Assembly (NCBI GenBank): GCA_946886065.1
Contig: CAMPHU010000102.1
Location: 1-15,789 of the forward strand
Length of the DNA stretch: 15,789 nt
Origin: an uncultured Massilia sp.
Lineage (GTDB): Bacteria > Pseudomonadota > Gammaproteobacteria > Burkholderiales > Burkholderiaceae
Direction: 5' to 3'
Shown here: in pieces, positions 7,360 through 14,273 of the stretch
Layout of the letters: each line of letters begins with the position of its first letter
How positions within the stretch are numbered: the first letter of the stretch is position 1
The notes under the pieces: generated by a model
Database searches by the model: none
Told to the model about the DNA's origin: nothing
Seen by the model: the letters and a program-made list of their open reading frames with translations, nothing else
Program-made: the position numbers and the translations under genes

Positions 7360-7677
7360 TCAAACACGCAGCTTGTCGAGCGACTGGCCGCCTTCAACCC
7401 ATTCCTTGACCCATTTAGGCTGACGGCCGCGGCCAGTCCATTGCTGCGATGCGTTGTCAGGGTGGCGATAACGCACGGCGACGGTATTGCCCTTGCTGCT
7501 GCCGCGGCCGCCGCTGGCGATCAGGTCTTTCAGCGGAACGCCGACGCTTTGCGCGATGGCCAGGATCTGCTCGCGTGCCTTTTGGACTTCCTGCACTTCA
7601 CGCTTCTTCATCTCCTGCTTGATTTGCTCCTGCAGGTTGCGCAAATCGCCAACCGACATATTCGACAGATCCATCAT
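7360..7677 (-). CDS. H-NS family histone-like nucleoid-structuring protein
   Basis: This is a DNA-binding nucleoid protein that oligomerises and silences AT-rich DNA. The 105 residues comprise an N-terminal coiled-coil oligomerisation segment (about 5-45, rich in Glu, Gln and Lys), a Gly/Ser linker (55-64) and the C-terminal DNA-binding domain, beginning VRYRHPDN and containing WTGRGRQPKW (80-89), which includes the AT-hook-like loop of betaproteobacterial H-NS proteins. Translation starts at one of two adjacent ATGs (7677 or 7674) behind GAGGGA. It is followed by its own terminator and preceded by a WecA-like gene on the same strand, 82 bases away. Which of the several H-NS paralogues usual in these bacteria it is cannot be decided. 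Confidence 0.92.
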   Translation of the reverse strand: MMDLSNMSVGDLRNLQEQIKQEMKKREVQEVQKAREQILAIAQSVGVPLKDLIASGGRGSSKGNTVAVRYRHPDNASQQWTGRGRQPKWVKEWVEGGQSLDKLRV

Positions 7678-7710
7678 CGTTCCCTCGTTCGTTAGATTGA
7701 AAATAACCGC

Positions 7711-7724
7711 GGTGAAATCTCACC
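7711..7724. promoter_or_regulatory. Small inverted repeat in the H-NS gene leader
   Basis: GGTGA-N4-TCACC lies 34-47 bases upstream of the H-NS start codon, in the 82-base gap after the WecA-like gene. The minus strand also has a TATATT hexamer at 7734-7739 that could be a -10 element, without a matching -35. The inverted repeat could be an operator, but it is short and could be chance. Confidence 0.25.
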
Positions 7725-7759
7725 AAATGTCGCAATATACTAACATCCATAGCTGAATA

Positions 7760-8854
7760 CTAGTCCCTCTTGTGAAAAAAAAGCCAGCGTGGGGACTTAA
7801 ATCGAACAATACGTGCGTACAACCAGACGTAACTGATTATAAACAACAAGCAGAACACCATCAGCATAACCGTATTTGCCCAGAACAGGGTTGCCGGCAT
7901 CACGGCCATCAGTGAAAAAAGCCATAAATAAGGCGAAGTACGTGCATTGCGTTTCATCAGTGCCCGTGCTTCCTTTCTTCCCACGGTCCAGCGCACGATA
8001 CGCCGGAATATCAGGCTGTGCAGGTGTATCCCGTCCGGCATGGCAGGCGACTTCCCTCGCACGAACATCCTGCGATAGGCCGAGAACAGGGTTTCAAAAG
8101 CAGGATAAATCAGCAGCAATGCTGCATACCAGGTGGATACCTCGGGATTACGCATCACCAGCAGCAAGCTCAACTCTCCGAGCAGGAAACCGATGAAGTA
8201 GGCCCCGCCGTCGCCAAGGAAAATCAGTCCCACCGGATAATTCCAGATCAGGAAACCCGCGGCTGAGCCTGCTACGATCAGGGCCGCCACCAGCACGAAC
8301 ATATCCCCTATTTGGAATGCCACATATGCGAGCGACATGAGCATGCAAATGCTCACCATGCTAGCCAGTCCATTAAACCCGTCAATAATATTGACGGCGT
8401 TCGCAATCCCCGCCACCGCGATCACCGTCGCCGGCAAAACGATCCATGCCGACTCGAACCTGAGAGGCCCCCAAGGGAGATCGAGCCGCTCCAGGCGGGC
8501 GTCGAGCAGCCAATAAGCAAGCAGCGCGGCCAGCATTGTCAGCCACAGCCTGCGTGATGGCGCCACCTTACCCGTATAGTCTTCCGCAATGCCGCCGGAT
8601 AGGGCAATTGCCCCGCAGGCGATCAAGGCGCTCAGCCACGGCGCAAGGGCCGGTTCGCGCGCAATGGAAAAAATGGAAGTGAGTACTACGGCAAGAAAGA
8701 TCGGGATGCCGCCAATGCGCGTCACCGCGTGGACATGGAATTTCTGAGCACCGTCGAGATCGCTATCGAGCGCCATCCCCTTCATATTGGCGAGTTTAAT
8801 CACCCCCAGGGTCAGCAACGCGCAGGTCAGGAAACCGACGAAAAAGGAGAACAT
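7760..8854 (-). CDS. WecA/MraY-family undecaprenyl-phosphate glycosyl-1-phosphate transferase
   Basis: This multi-pass inner-membrane enzyme is expected to transfer a HexNAc-1-phosphate (or similar) from a UDP-sugar to undecaprenyl phosphate, starting O-antigen or exopolysaccharide repeat units. From ATG 8854 the protein has 364 residues and about ten hydrophobic segments. Family motifs in order are QKFHVHAVTRIGG (37-49), Glu91-Asp92 in the DD position, NAVNIIDGFNGLA (152-164), FLGDGGAYFIG (212-222) and GIHLHSLIFRR (275-285), where WecA has HIHH. A TTG at 8929 would extend the frame by 25 residues, but the family N-terminus fits 8854; its ribosome site is weak. GC content is mixed: two hand-counted 60-base lines give 40% and 47% (7801-7860, 8341-8400), lower than the flanks. 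Donor sugar unknown. Confidence 0.85.
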   Translation of the reverse strand: MFSFFVGFLTCALLTLGVIKLANMKGMALDSDLDGAQKFHVHAVTRIGGIPIFLAVVLTSIFSIAREPALAPWLSALIACGAIALSGGIAEDYTGKVAPSRRLWLTMLAALLAYWLLDARLERLDLPWGPLRFESAWIVLPATVIAVAGIANAVNIIDGFNGLASMVSICMLMSLAYVAFQIGDMFVLVAALIVAGSAAGFLIWNYPVGLIFLGDGGAYFIGFLLGELSLLLVMRNPEVSTWYAALLLIYPAFETLFSAYRRMFVRGKSPAMPDGIHLHSLIFRRIVRWTVGRKEARALMKRNARTSPYLWLFSLMAVMPATLFWANTVMLMVFCLLFIISYVWLYARIVRFKSPRWLFFHKRD

Positions 8855-9111
8855 TGATTGTTTTCTGCTGCAATCGCGCGTGGATAACTTCCGTAGGCGA
8901 AATTCGAACAGCCACGGCACCCTTGCCAAAGAGAAATCCAGATCATTGCACCCAGATTGGCGGAACTATTTCGATTGCATCGGGTGCATTTTCATGCGGC
9001 TGAAATGCGTCGAACACGAAGCGCTTTACAATTGCTCTGATTTAAATATCGTTCTTATTTTAATATCGTTCTAATTTTAATATCATCACGATTTCAGGAA
9101 AGCCTTGATTG
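8855..9111. other. AT-rich intergenic gap upstream of the WecA-like gene and downstream of rfbD
   Basis: This 257-base gap lies between rfbD and the WecA-like gene, both on the minus strand. It holds a 17-bp tandem repeat (9040-9090) and an imperfect inverted repeat around 8986-9009 (GCATTTTCA against TGAAATGC). It should contain the promoter of the WecA-like gene; several AT-rich -10-like hexamers exist on the minus strand in the repeat, but none pairs with a clear -35. No convincing gene and no intrinsic terminator for rfbD were seen. Confidence 0.6.
9040..9090. repeat. Three tandem 17-bp AT-rich repeats
   Basis: Units at 9040-9056, 9057-9073 and 9074-9090 read ATTTAAATATCGTTCTT, ATTTTAATATCGTTCTA and ATTTTAATATCATCACG; the third is diverged at its end, and ATTTC follows. 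The tract is far more AT-rich than anything else in the window and sits 22 bases past the rfbD stop codon. It could bind H-NS or another regulator; that is inference. Confidence 0.8.
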
Positions 9112-9969
9112 CTAGCGCATGCATAGCGCCAGCGCATCGCGCCAGTCGGGAAGCCGGCAGAAACGGTGGGTCAGCTTGGCGCAGTTCAGGCGCGAATTGG
9201 GCGGACGCCGGGCAGCTGTCGGATACTCCCCGGAAGCGATCGGCACCACGCGGCAGGCTTGCCCGCTTTCTTCCATGATCGCCCGGGCAAATCCGGCCCA
9301 GCTGGTTTCGCCCTGGGCGCTCAGGTGATAGGTGCCGCGGTTGTCGCGCCACCATTTGGGACCGCCCGCCTGGGCCTGGACCAGGATATGGGCCGCGGTC
9401 TGCGCCACGGTGCGGCTCCAGGTCGGTGCGCCGACCTGGTCGTCCACCACGCGCACTTCCTGGCGCTCGGCCGCCAGGCGCAGCATCGTGCGCAGGAAAT
9501 TGTTCCCGCGCAGGCCGTACACCCAGCTGGTGCGCAGGATCAGGTAAGGCGCGCCGGACGAGACGATGGCCTGCTCTCCCAGCAGCTTGGTCTCGCCGTA
9601 CACATTGAGCGGCCCGGTGCGGTCGCCCTCGGTGTAGGGCGCGTCCTTGTCGCCGCTGAACACGTAATCGGTCGAGAAATGGACCAGGGCCGCGCCCACT
9701 TCGCGCGCCTGCAGGGCCATCACGCCGGGCGCCTGGGCATTCACGCGCAGGGCCAGCTCGGGCTCGCTCTCCGCGCGGTCCACGGCCGTATAGGCGGCCG
9801 CGTTGACGATCAGCTCGGGCTGGACGCTGCGCACCGCGTCGCGCACCTGGTCGAGGTCGGCCAGGTCCAGCCGCTTGCGGTCGCAGGCGACGATCTCGCC
9901 CAGCCCCTGCAGGCAGCGCAGCAGCTCGTAGCCGACCTGTCCGTCGGCGCCGGTGAGCAGGATCTTCAC
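9112..9969 (-). CDS. rfbD: dTDP-4-dehydrorhamnose reductase
   Basis: RfbD (RmlD) performs the last step of dTDP-L-rhamnose synthesis, the NAD(P)H-dependent reduction of dTDP-4-keto-L-rhamnose. The 285-residue protein is an extended short-chain dehydrogenase: GADGQVG cofactor loop at 7-13, NAAAYTAVDRAE near 56-67, STDYVFSG at 99-106 and the catalytic YGETK at 124-128. Translation starts at GTG 9969, which overlaps the rfbC stop as GTGA and has an AGGTG upstream; the longer open frame into rfbC is a shadow. It is the last gene of the rfbBACD operon. The C-terminus (LPDWRDALALCMR) looks complete, slightly shorter than the E. coli protein. Confidence 0.95.
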   Translation of the reverse strand: MKILLTGADGQVGYELLRCLQGLGEIVACDRKRLDLADLDQVRDAVRSVQPELIVNAAAYTAVDRAESEPELALRVNAQAPGVMALQAREVGAALVHFSTDYVFSGDKDAPYTEGDRTGPLNVYGETKLLGEQAIVSSGAPYLILRTSWVYGLRGNNFLRTMLRLAAERQEVRVVDDQVGAPTWSRTVAQTAAHILVQAQAGGPKWWRDNRGTYHLSAQGETSWAGFARAIMEESGQACRVVPIASGEYPTAARRPPNSRLNCAKLTHRFCRLPDWRDALALCMR

Positions 9970-10511
9970 CGGAACACCTCGGCTTCGGCGAAAGGCGTGC
10001 CCACGCGGTCCTTGGCGGACAGGATGGGTTCCCCCGCCAGGGGCCAGGCGATGCCCAGCCGGGCATCGTTCCACAGCAGGGTGCGCTCGTGCGCGGGCGA
10101 CCAGTATTCGGTGGTCTTGTACAGGCACTCGGCTTCCTCGCTCAGGGTGAGGAAGCCGTGCGCGCAGCCCGGCGGCACCCAGAGCTGGCGCCGGTTGTCG
10201 GCGGAGAGCACGGTGCCGATCCAGCGGCCGAAGCTGGGCGAGGCGGCGCGCAGGTCGACCACCACGTCGAACACGGTTCCGGCGACCACGCGCACCAGCT
10301 TACCCTGCGGCACCTCGACCTGGTAATGCAGGCCGCGCAGCACATTGCGGTGCGACCTGGAATGGTTGTCCTGCACGAACTCCGGCTCGAAGCCGCTGGC
10401 CTCGCGGAAGCGGCGCGCGTTGTAGCTCTCGAAAAAGAAACCTCGCTCGTCCGCGAATACCTGCGGTTCGAGCAGCAGCACGCCCTCGATGGCGGTCGGG
10501 GTGCACTTCAT
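9966..10511 (-). CDS. rfbC: dTDP-4-dehydrorhamnose 3,5-epimerase
   Basis: RfbC (RmlC) epimerises dTDP-4-keto-6-deoxyglucose at C3 and C5. The 181-residue cupin shows DERGFFFESY (21-30), the catalytic RGLHYQ (His62), VVPPG-like WVPPGCAHGF (111-120) and the YKTTEYWSPAHE segment with Tyr131. ATG 10511 is chosen because MKCTPTAIEG matches the family start and AGAGG lies seven bases upstream. It is ten bases after the rfbA stop and overlaps rfbD by four bases, so the three are translated as a unit. Confidence 0.95.
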   Translation of the reverse strand: MKCTPTAIEGVLLLEPQVFADERGFFFESYNARRFREASGFEPEFVQDNHSRSHRNVLRGLHYQVEVPQGKLVRVVAGTVFDVVVDLRAASPSFGRWIGTVLSADNRRQLWVPPGCAHGFLTLSEEAECLYKTTEYWSPAHERTLLWNDARLGIAWPLAGEPILSAKDRVGTPFAEAEVFR

Positions 10512-10521
10512 GGCAAACCTC

Positions 10522-11430
10522 TCATCGCGGCACTTTGTCGCCCAGCACGCGCAGCAGGTACTGGCCATAGCCGCTCTTCTTGAGCGGCCCGGCCAGCCGT
10601 TCGAGGGCCGCCGCATCGATATAGCCGCGCCGGTACGCCACCTCTTCCGGCACGCCGATCTTCAGGCCCTGGCGGTGTTCGATGGTGGCGATGAACTGCG
10701 AGGCGTCGAGCAGCGAATCGCAGGTACCGGTGTCGAGCCAGGCAAAGCCGCGGCCCAGCAGCGCAACCTTCAGCTGGCCGGCATCGAGGTAGGCGCGGTT
10801 CACATCGGTGATCTCCAGCTCGCCGCGGCTGGACGGCTGCAGCGAGGCGGCGATATCGCACACGGCGCTGTCGTAGAAATACAGCCCGGTCACGGCGTAG
10901 TTCGACTTGGGTTGGGCCGGCTTTTCCTCGATCGAGAGCGCCCGGTAGCCCGCATCGAACTCCACCACGCCATAGCGCTCCGGATCGAGCACGTGATAGG
11001 CGAACACGGTGGCGCCCTGTTCGCGGTTGGTGGCGGCAGCCAGGGATTGCTCCAGGCCATTTCCGTAATACAGGTTGTCACCCAGGATCAGGGCCGAAGG
11101 CTCGCCGTTCACGAAGCGGCGGCCGATCAGGTAGGCCTGGGCCAGGCCTTCGGGCGAGGGCTGCTCGGCATAGCTGAGATTCAGGCCCCACTGGCTGCCG
11201 TCGCCCAGCAGCTGCTGGAAGCGCGGCAGGTCTTGCGGGGTGGAGATGATCAGGATGTCCTGGATTCCCGCCAGCATCAAGGTGGTGATCGGGTAATAGA
11301 TCATCGGCTTGTCGTAGACCGGCAGCAGCTGCTTGGACACCGCCACCGTCATCGGAAACAGGCGGGTGCCCGATCCGCCCGCCAGGATGATCCCGCGGCG
11401 CTTGATCCTTGCCATGGGTGTCCTTGTCAT
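10522..11430 (-). CDS. rfbA: Glucose-1-phosphate thymidylyltransferase
   Basis: RfbA (RmlA) makes dTDP-glucose from glucose-1-phosphate and dTTP, the entry reaction of the rhamnose pathway; the phosphohexomutase encoded at 5732-7114 could supply its substrate. The protein has 302 residues from ATG 11430, with [13 protein letters not shown] (16-28) as the nucleotide-binding loop, [15 protein letters not shown] following, and GDNLYYG at 117-123. ATG 11430 overlaps the rfbB stop as ATGA and has GGGAGG close upstream; a second ATG at 11415 (MARIKRRG) is also possible and would remove five residues. The open frame continuing upstream through rfbB is a shadow. Confidence 0.95.
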   Translation of the reverse strand: MTRTPMARIKRRGIILAGGSGTRLFPMTVAVSKQLLPVYDKPMIYYPITTLMLAGIQDILIISTPQDLPRFQQLLGDGSQWGLNLSYAEQPSPEGLAQAYLIGRRFVNGEPSALILGDNLYYGNGLEQSLAAATNREQGATVFAYHVLDPERYGVVEFDAGYRALSIEEKPAQPKSNYAVTGLYFYDSAVCDIAASLQPSSRGELEITDVNRAYLDAGQLKVALLGRGFAWLDTGTCDSLLDASQFIATIEHRQGLKIGVPEEVAYRRGYIDAAALERLAGPLKKSGYGQYLLRVLGDKVPR

Positions 11431-12494
11431 GATGCCTCCCCTCGCTTGCCGTAGTTGCGTTCGACCCACTCCAGGTAGGCGCCGCTCTGGACGTGGCCGA
11501 CCCAGTCCTGGTGCGCCAGGTACCAGCGCACGGTGTCTTCCAGGCCGGCGGCGAAGCTGTGCGCCGGACGCCAGCCCAGCTCGCGCTCGATCTTGCGCGC
11601 GTCGATGGCATAGCGCCGGTCGTGTCCGGGGCGGTCCGTCACGAAGGTGATCTGCGTGCGCCGGCTGCCGGCGGCGGGCGCCAGCCGGTCGAGGATGTCG
11701 CAGATGGCGCCAACCACGTCGAGATTGGCCATCTCGCTCGATCCGCCCACGTTGTACACCTCGCCCGGGCGCCCCGCCTCCAGCACGCGCCTGATCGCCG
11801 CGCAGTGGTCGCCCACATACAGCCAGTCGCGCACCTGCCGGCCATCGCCGTACACCGGCAAGGGCTTGCCCGCGAGGGCGTTGGCGATCATCAGCGGAAT
11901 CAGCTTTTCGGGGAACTGGAAGGGACCGTAGTTGTTCGAGCAGTTCGTGGTCAGGGTCGGCAGGCCGTAGGTGTGGTGCCAGGCGCGCACCAGGTGGTCC
12001 GATGCCGCCTTGGACGCCGCATAGGGGCTGTTGGGCGCATAGGGCGTGGTTTCGCTGAACGGCGGATCCTGGGGCGCGAGGGTGCCGTAGACCTCGTCGG
12101 TGGACACATGCAGGAAGCGGAAGGCGGCGCGTTCGCCGGCGTCGAGCGTTGCCAGGTGGGCGCGCGCGGCCTCCAGCAAGCTGTAGGTGCCCTGCACATT
12201 GGTCTGCACGAACTGGCCCGGCGCATGGATCGAGCGGTCGACATGGCTCTCCGCCGCGAAATGGAGGATGGCGCGCGGGCGATGCCGGCGCAGCAGCGCC
12301 GCCACCAGCTCGCCGTCGGCGATGTCGCCGCGCACGAAGACGTGGCGCGGGTCGTCCTGCAGGTTCGCCAGGTTTTCCAGGTTGCCTGCATAAGTCAGCT
12401 TGTCCAGGTTCAGGACCGGCTCGTCCGATTGGGCCAGCCAGTCGAGGACAAAATTTGCCCCGATAAAACCCGCACCGCCAGTGACTAAAATCAT
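11427..12494 (-). CDS. rfbB: dTDP-glucose 4,6-dehydratase
   Basis: RfbB (RmlB) converts dTDP-glucose to dTDP-4-keto-6-deoxyglucose with bound NAD+. The 355 residues match the family: GGAGFIG at 6-12, [10 protein letters not shown] near 29-38, [12 protein letters not shown] (78-89), STDEVYG at 131-137 with the Thr-Asp-Glu active-site triad, and the catalytic YAASK at 158-162. It is the first gene of rfbBACD; ATG 12494 is preceded by a modest GGCGGA. It overlaps rfbA by four bases and is divergent from apaH, sharing a 102-base intergenic region. Confidence 0.95.
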   Translation of the reverse strand: MILVTGGAGFIGANFVLDWLAQSDEPVLNLDKLTYAGNLENLANLQDDPRHVFVRGDIADGELVAALLRRHRPRAILHFAAESHVDRSIHAPGQFVQTNVQGTYSLLEAARAHLATLDAGERAAFRFLHVSTDEVYGTLAPQDPPFSETTPYAPNSPYAASKAASDHLVRAWHHTYGLPTLTTNCSNNYGPFQFPEKLIPLMIANALAGKPLPVYGDGRQVRDWLYVGDHCAAIRRVLEAGRPGEVYNVGGSSEMANLDVVGAICDILDRLAPAAGSRRTQITFVTDRPGHDRRYAIDARKIERELGWRPAHSFAAGLEDTVRWYLAHQDWVGHVQSGAYLEWVERNYGKRGEAS

Positions 12495-12596
12495 TTAGTA
12501 TCCGCCAAAGCAATAAGTTTACCGGCAATTCTACGTGAACTCGCCCCCAACCATCGACTAGCGGCGGGACCTGGCGCTCCGGTCCTGGACAAGAAC
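12495..12596. promoter_or_regulatory. Divergent rfbB/apaH promoter region
   Basis: This 102-base region must hold signals for both directions. On the minus strand TAGAAT (plus-strand positions 12528-12533) is a fair -10 hexamer about 34 bases before rfbB, without a good -35. For apaH no clear hexamer pair was found. A short inverted repeat GGACC-N9-GGTCC lies near the apaH side. Confidence 0.35.
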
Positions 12597-13442
12597 ATGA
12601 AAACCTATGCCATTGGCGACCTGCAGGGCTGCGCGCACGAAGCCCAGCTCCTGCTCGAGCACATCCGCGAAGACGCACAGGGCGACGCGCGCATCCTGTT
12701 CGTGGGCGACCTGATCAACCGCGGCCCCGATTCCCTCACCGCGCTGCGCCGCATGAAGGCGCTGTCCGAATCCAGCGGCGGGCGGGTCGAGGCCCTGCTG
12801 GGCAACCACGACCTGCACCTGATCGCGGTGGCGGTGGGCGCGCAGCGCGTGAGCCGCTCCGACACCCTGGACGCCATCCTCGACGCCCCGGACCGGGACG
12901 AGCTGATCGACTGGCTGCGGCGCCGCCCGCTGGCGATGTTCGTCGACGCCCACCTGCTGGTGCATGCCGGCGTGGCGCCGCAGTGGGACGCCGCGCAGAC
13001 CATGGCGCTGGCGGGCGAAGTCGAAGCCGTGCTGCGCGGCGAGGGCTGGATCGACTTCCTGCGCGAGATGTACGGGAACGAGCCGAACCGCTGGGACGAC
13101 AGCCTGAGCGGCATGGCGCGCCTGCGCTGCATCGTCAATGCGCTCACCCGCATGCGCCTGTGCGAGCCGGACGGCAGCATGGACTTCAAGCACAAGGAGA
13201 GCGAGAACGGGCCGGAAGGCTCGGGGCTGGTGCCGTGGTTCGACCTGCCGGAACGCAGGACCCAGAACGTGACGGTGGTGTTCGGGCACTGGTCGGCGCT
13301 GGGGCTGGTGCTCAGGCCGAACCTGGTGGGGCTGGACAGCGGCTGCGTGTGGGGCGGGAAGCTCACCGCGGTGTGCCTGGATAACCGCGCGCTGCTGCAG
13401 GTGGATTGCCCCGAGTACCGCGAGCACAGCGGGAAGAAATAA
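12597..13442 (+). CDS. apaH: Symmetrical bis(5'-nucleosyl)-tetraphosphatase (diadenosine tetraphosphatase)
   Basis: ApaH hydrolyses Ap4A to two ADP and, in E. coli, also removes NpnN caps from RNA 5' ends; it is cytoplasmic. The 281-residue protein has the metallophosphoesterase motifs in order: GDLQGC (7-12), [10 protein letters not shown] (37-46), GNHD (69-72), HAGVAP (123-128), FGHWS (229-233) and [12 protein letters not shown] (245-256). ATG 12597 starts the conserved [11 protein letters not shown]; the ribosome site is weak (GGAC about seven bases upstream). It stands alone on the plus strand, divergent from rfbB, and converges on the second acyltransferase gene with only nine bases between stop codons and no visible terminator. 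Confidence 0.95.
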   Translation: MKTYAIGDLQGCAHEAQLLLEHIREDAQGDARILFVGDLINRGPDSLTALRRMKALSESSGGRVEALLGNHDLHLIAVAVGAQRVSRSDTLDAILDAPDRDELIDWLRRRPLAMFVDAHLLVHAGVAPQWDAAQTMALAGEVEAVLRGEGWIDFLREMYGNEPNRWDDSLSGMARLRCIVNALTRMRLCEPDGSMDFKHKESENGPEGSGLVPWFDLPERRTQNVTVVFGHWSALGLVLRPNLVGLDSGCVWGGKLTAVCLDNRALLQVDCPEYREHSGKK

Positions 13443-13451
13443 CGGGCTTAC

Positions 13452-14216
13452 TTAGTTAGCCTCAAAACCGTCTCCCCGGGACTCGGCGTGCATTAAGCCC
13501 GCAGTGATGGCATCCTGCGCGGCCTGCGCCAGCTCGCGCCGGTGTGCGCCTGCGCTGCTCAGCGGCGCCAGACAGGTCAGGCGCGCCCGGATCGGCGGAC
13601 CTTCCAGCACCTTGAACATGCTGTCCACGAAGGTCGTGTCGTCCACGTAATCGACCGAAGGGTGAAACGCGCCCTCCCCGTCCACATAGGCCAGCGCATA
13701 CGGCTGCACCGCCACCTTCGCATCGATGGCCGCCTCGAACAGGTTGGCGTGGAAGGGCAGCACTTCCCCCTGCCGCGACGTGGTCCCTTCCGGGAAGAAG
13801 GCCACCCGCTGTCCCTTGTGCAGCACCTCGACCAGTCCCTTGAAGATGTGGCGCAGCTCGCGCCGGTTGCCGCGCGCGATGAACACCGTGCCGGCGGCGG
13901 CCGCCAGCCAACCCAGCACCGGCCAGGCGCGGATCTCGGCCTTGGCCACGAAGCGGCAGGGATGCAGCGCGTTGATCACGAAGATGTCCAGCCAGGACAC
14001 GTGATTGGCCACGATCAGGGCGTGTTCCAGCACCGCCGCGCCGGGCGCCTGCTCGACCTCGATGCGGCATAGTCTCAGGAGGCGGCGCGACCACGAACGG
14101 GTCAGGCGCTCGCGCAGGCCGGTCGACGCCAGCGGGAATACCAGCGCGGACGTGGCAAGGCCTTCGAGCAGGTGGACGACGACGCGCGCAAGGCGCCAGG
14201 CAAGGCGGATATTCAA
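13452..14216 (-). CDS. plsC: PlsC-family 1-acyl-sn-glycerol-3-phosphate acyltransferase (second copy, canonical HX4D)
   Basis: This is a second membrane-associated lysophosphatidate acyltransferase homologue, 254 residues. NHVSWLD at 71-77 gives the canonical His72-X4-Asp77 and FPEGTT is at 141-146; a hydrophobic segment spans about 11-30. The start is uncertain: TTG 14216 gives a family-like N-terminus (MNIRLAWRLARVVVHLLEGL), and no ATG or GTG exists between it and the in-frame stop upstream, but there is no Shine-Dalgarno sequence. The gene begins 15 bases after the T run of the terminator behind pyrC, so it depends on readthrough or an unseen promoter. With the gene at 1092-1832 the window has two divergent PlsC types, a pairing also seen in Neisseria (NlaA/NlaB). 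Confidence 0.9.
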   Translation of the reverse strand: MNIRLAWRLARVVVHLLEGLATSALVFPLASTGLRERLTRSWSRRLLRLCRIEVEQAPGAAVLEHALIVANHVSWLDIFVINALHPCRFVAKAEIRAWPVLGWLAAAAGTVFIARGNRRELRHIFKGLVEVLHKGQRVAFFPEGTTSRQGEVLPFHANLFEAAIDAKVAVQPYALAYVDGEGAFHPSVDYVDDTTFVDSMFKVLEGPPIRARLTCLAPLSSAGAHRRELAQAAQDAITAGLMHAESRGDGFEAN

Positions 14217-14231
14217 GACGGGAGACGATGG

Positions 14232-14264
14232 AAAAGGCCGCGCGGATGCTTGATCCGCGCGGCC
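14232..14264 (-). terminator. Intrinsic terminator-like hairpin after pyrC
   Basis: On the minus strand a 12-bp perfect stem GGCCGCGCGGAT, a 5-base loop CAAGC and the complementary arm are followed by TTTT. It starts ten bases after the pyrC stop codon. The T run is short, so partial readthrough into the acyltransferase gene is plausible. Confidence 0.7.
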
Positions 14265-14273
14265 GTGGACGGA

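Noticed and set aside
5624..7423. 599-codon open frame on the plus strand
   Set aside because: It is antisense to algC and waaC, whose proteins carry full catalytic motifs; the translation is Arg/Ala/Gln-rich shadow sequence typical of high-GC DNA.
8880..8887. DnaA-box-like TTATCCAC on the minus strand
   Set aside because: A single box without a cluster, AT-rich unwinding element beside it or replication genes; expected by chance.
8855..8929. TTG start extending the WecA-like protein by 25 residues
   Set aside because: No ribosome site, and the extension is basic and polar, unlike the hydrophobic N-terminus of the family that begins at 8854.
9112..9969. Possible truncation of rfbD next to the AT-rich repeats
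   Set aside because: The protein ends in a normal family C-terminus (LPDWRDALALCMR) and retains all motifs; being slightly shorter than the E. coli protein is within family range.
10522..12678. 718-codon open frame covering rfbA and continuing through rfbB
   Set aside because: Only the last 302 codons encode RfbA; the upstream part is an out-of-frame reading of rfbB and not a fusion protein.
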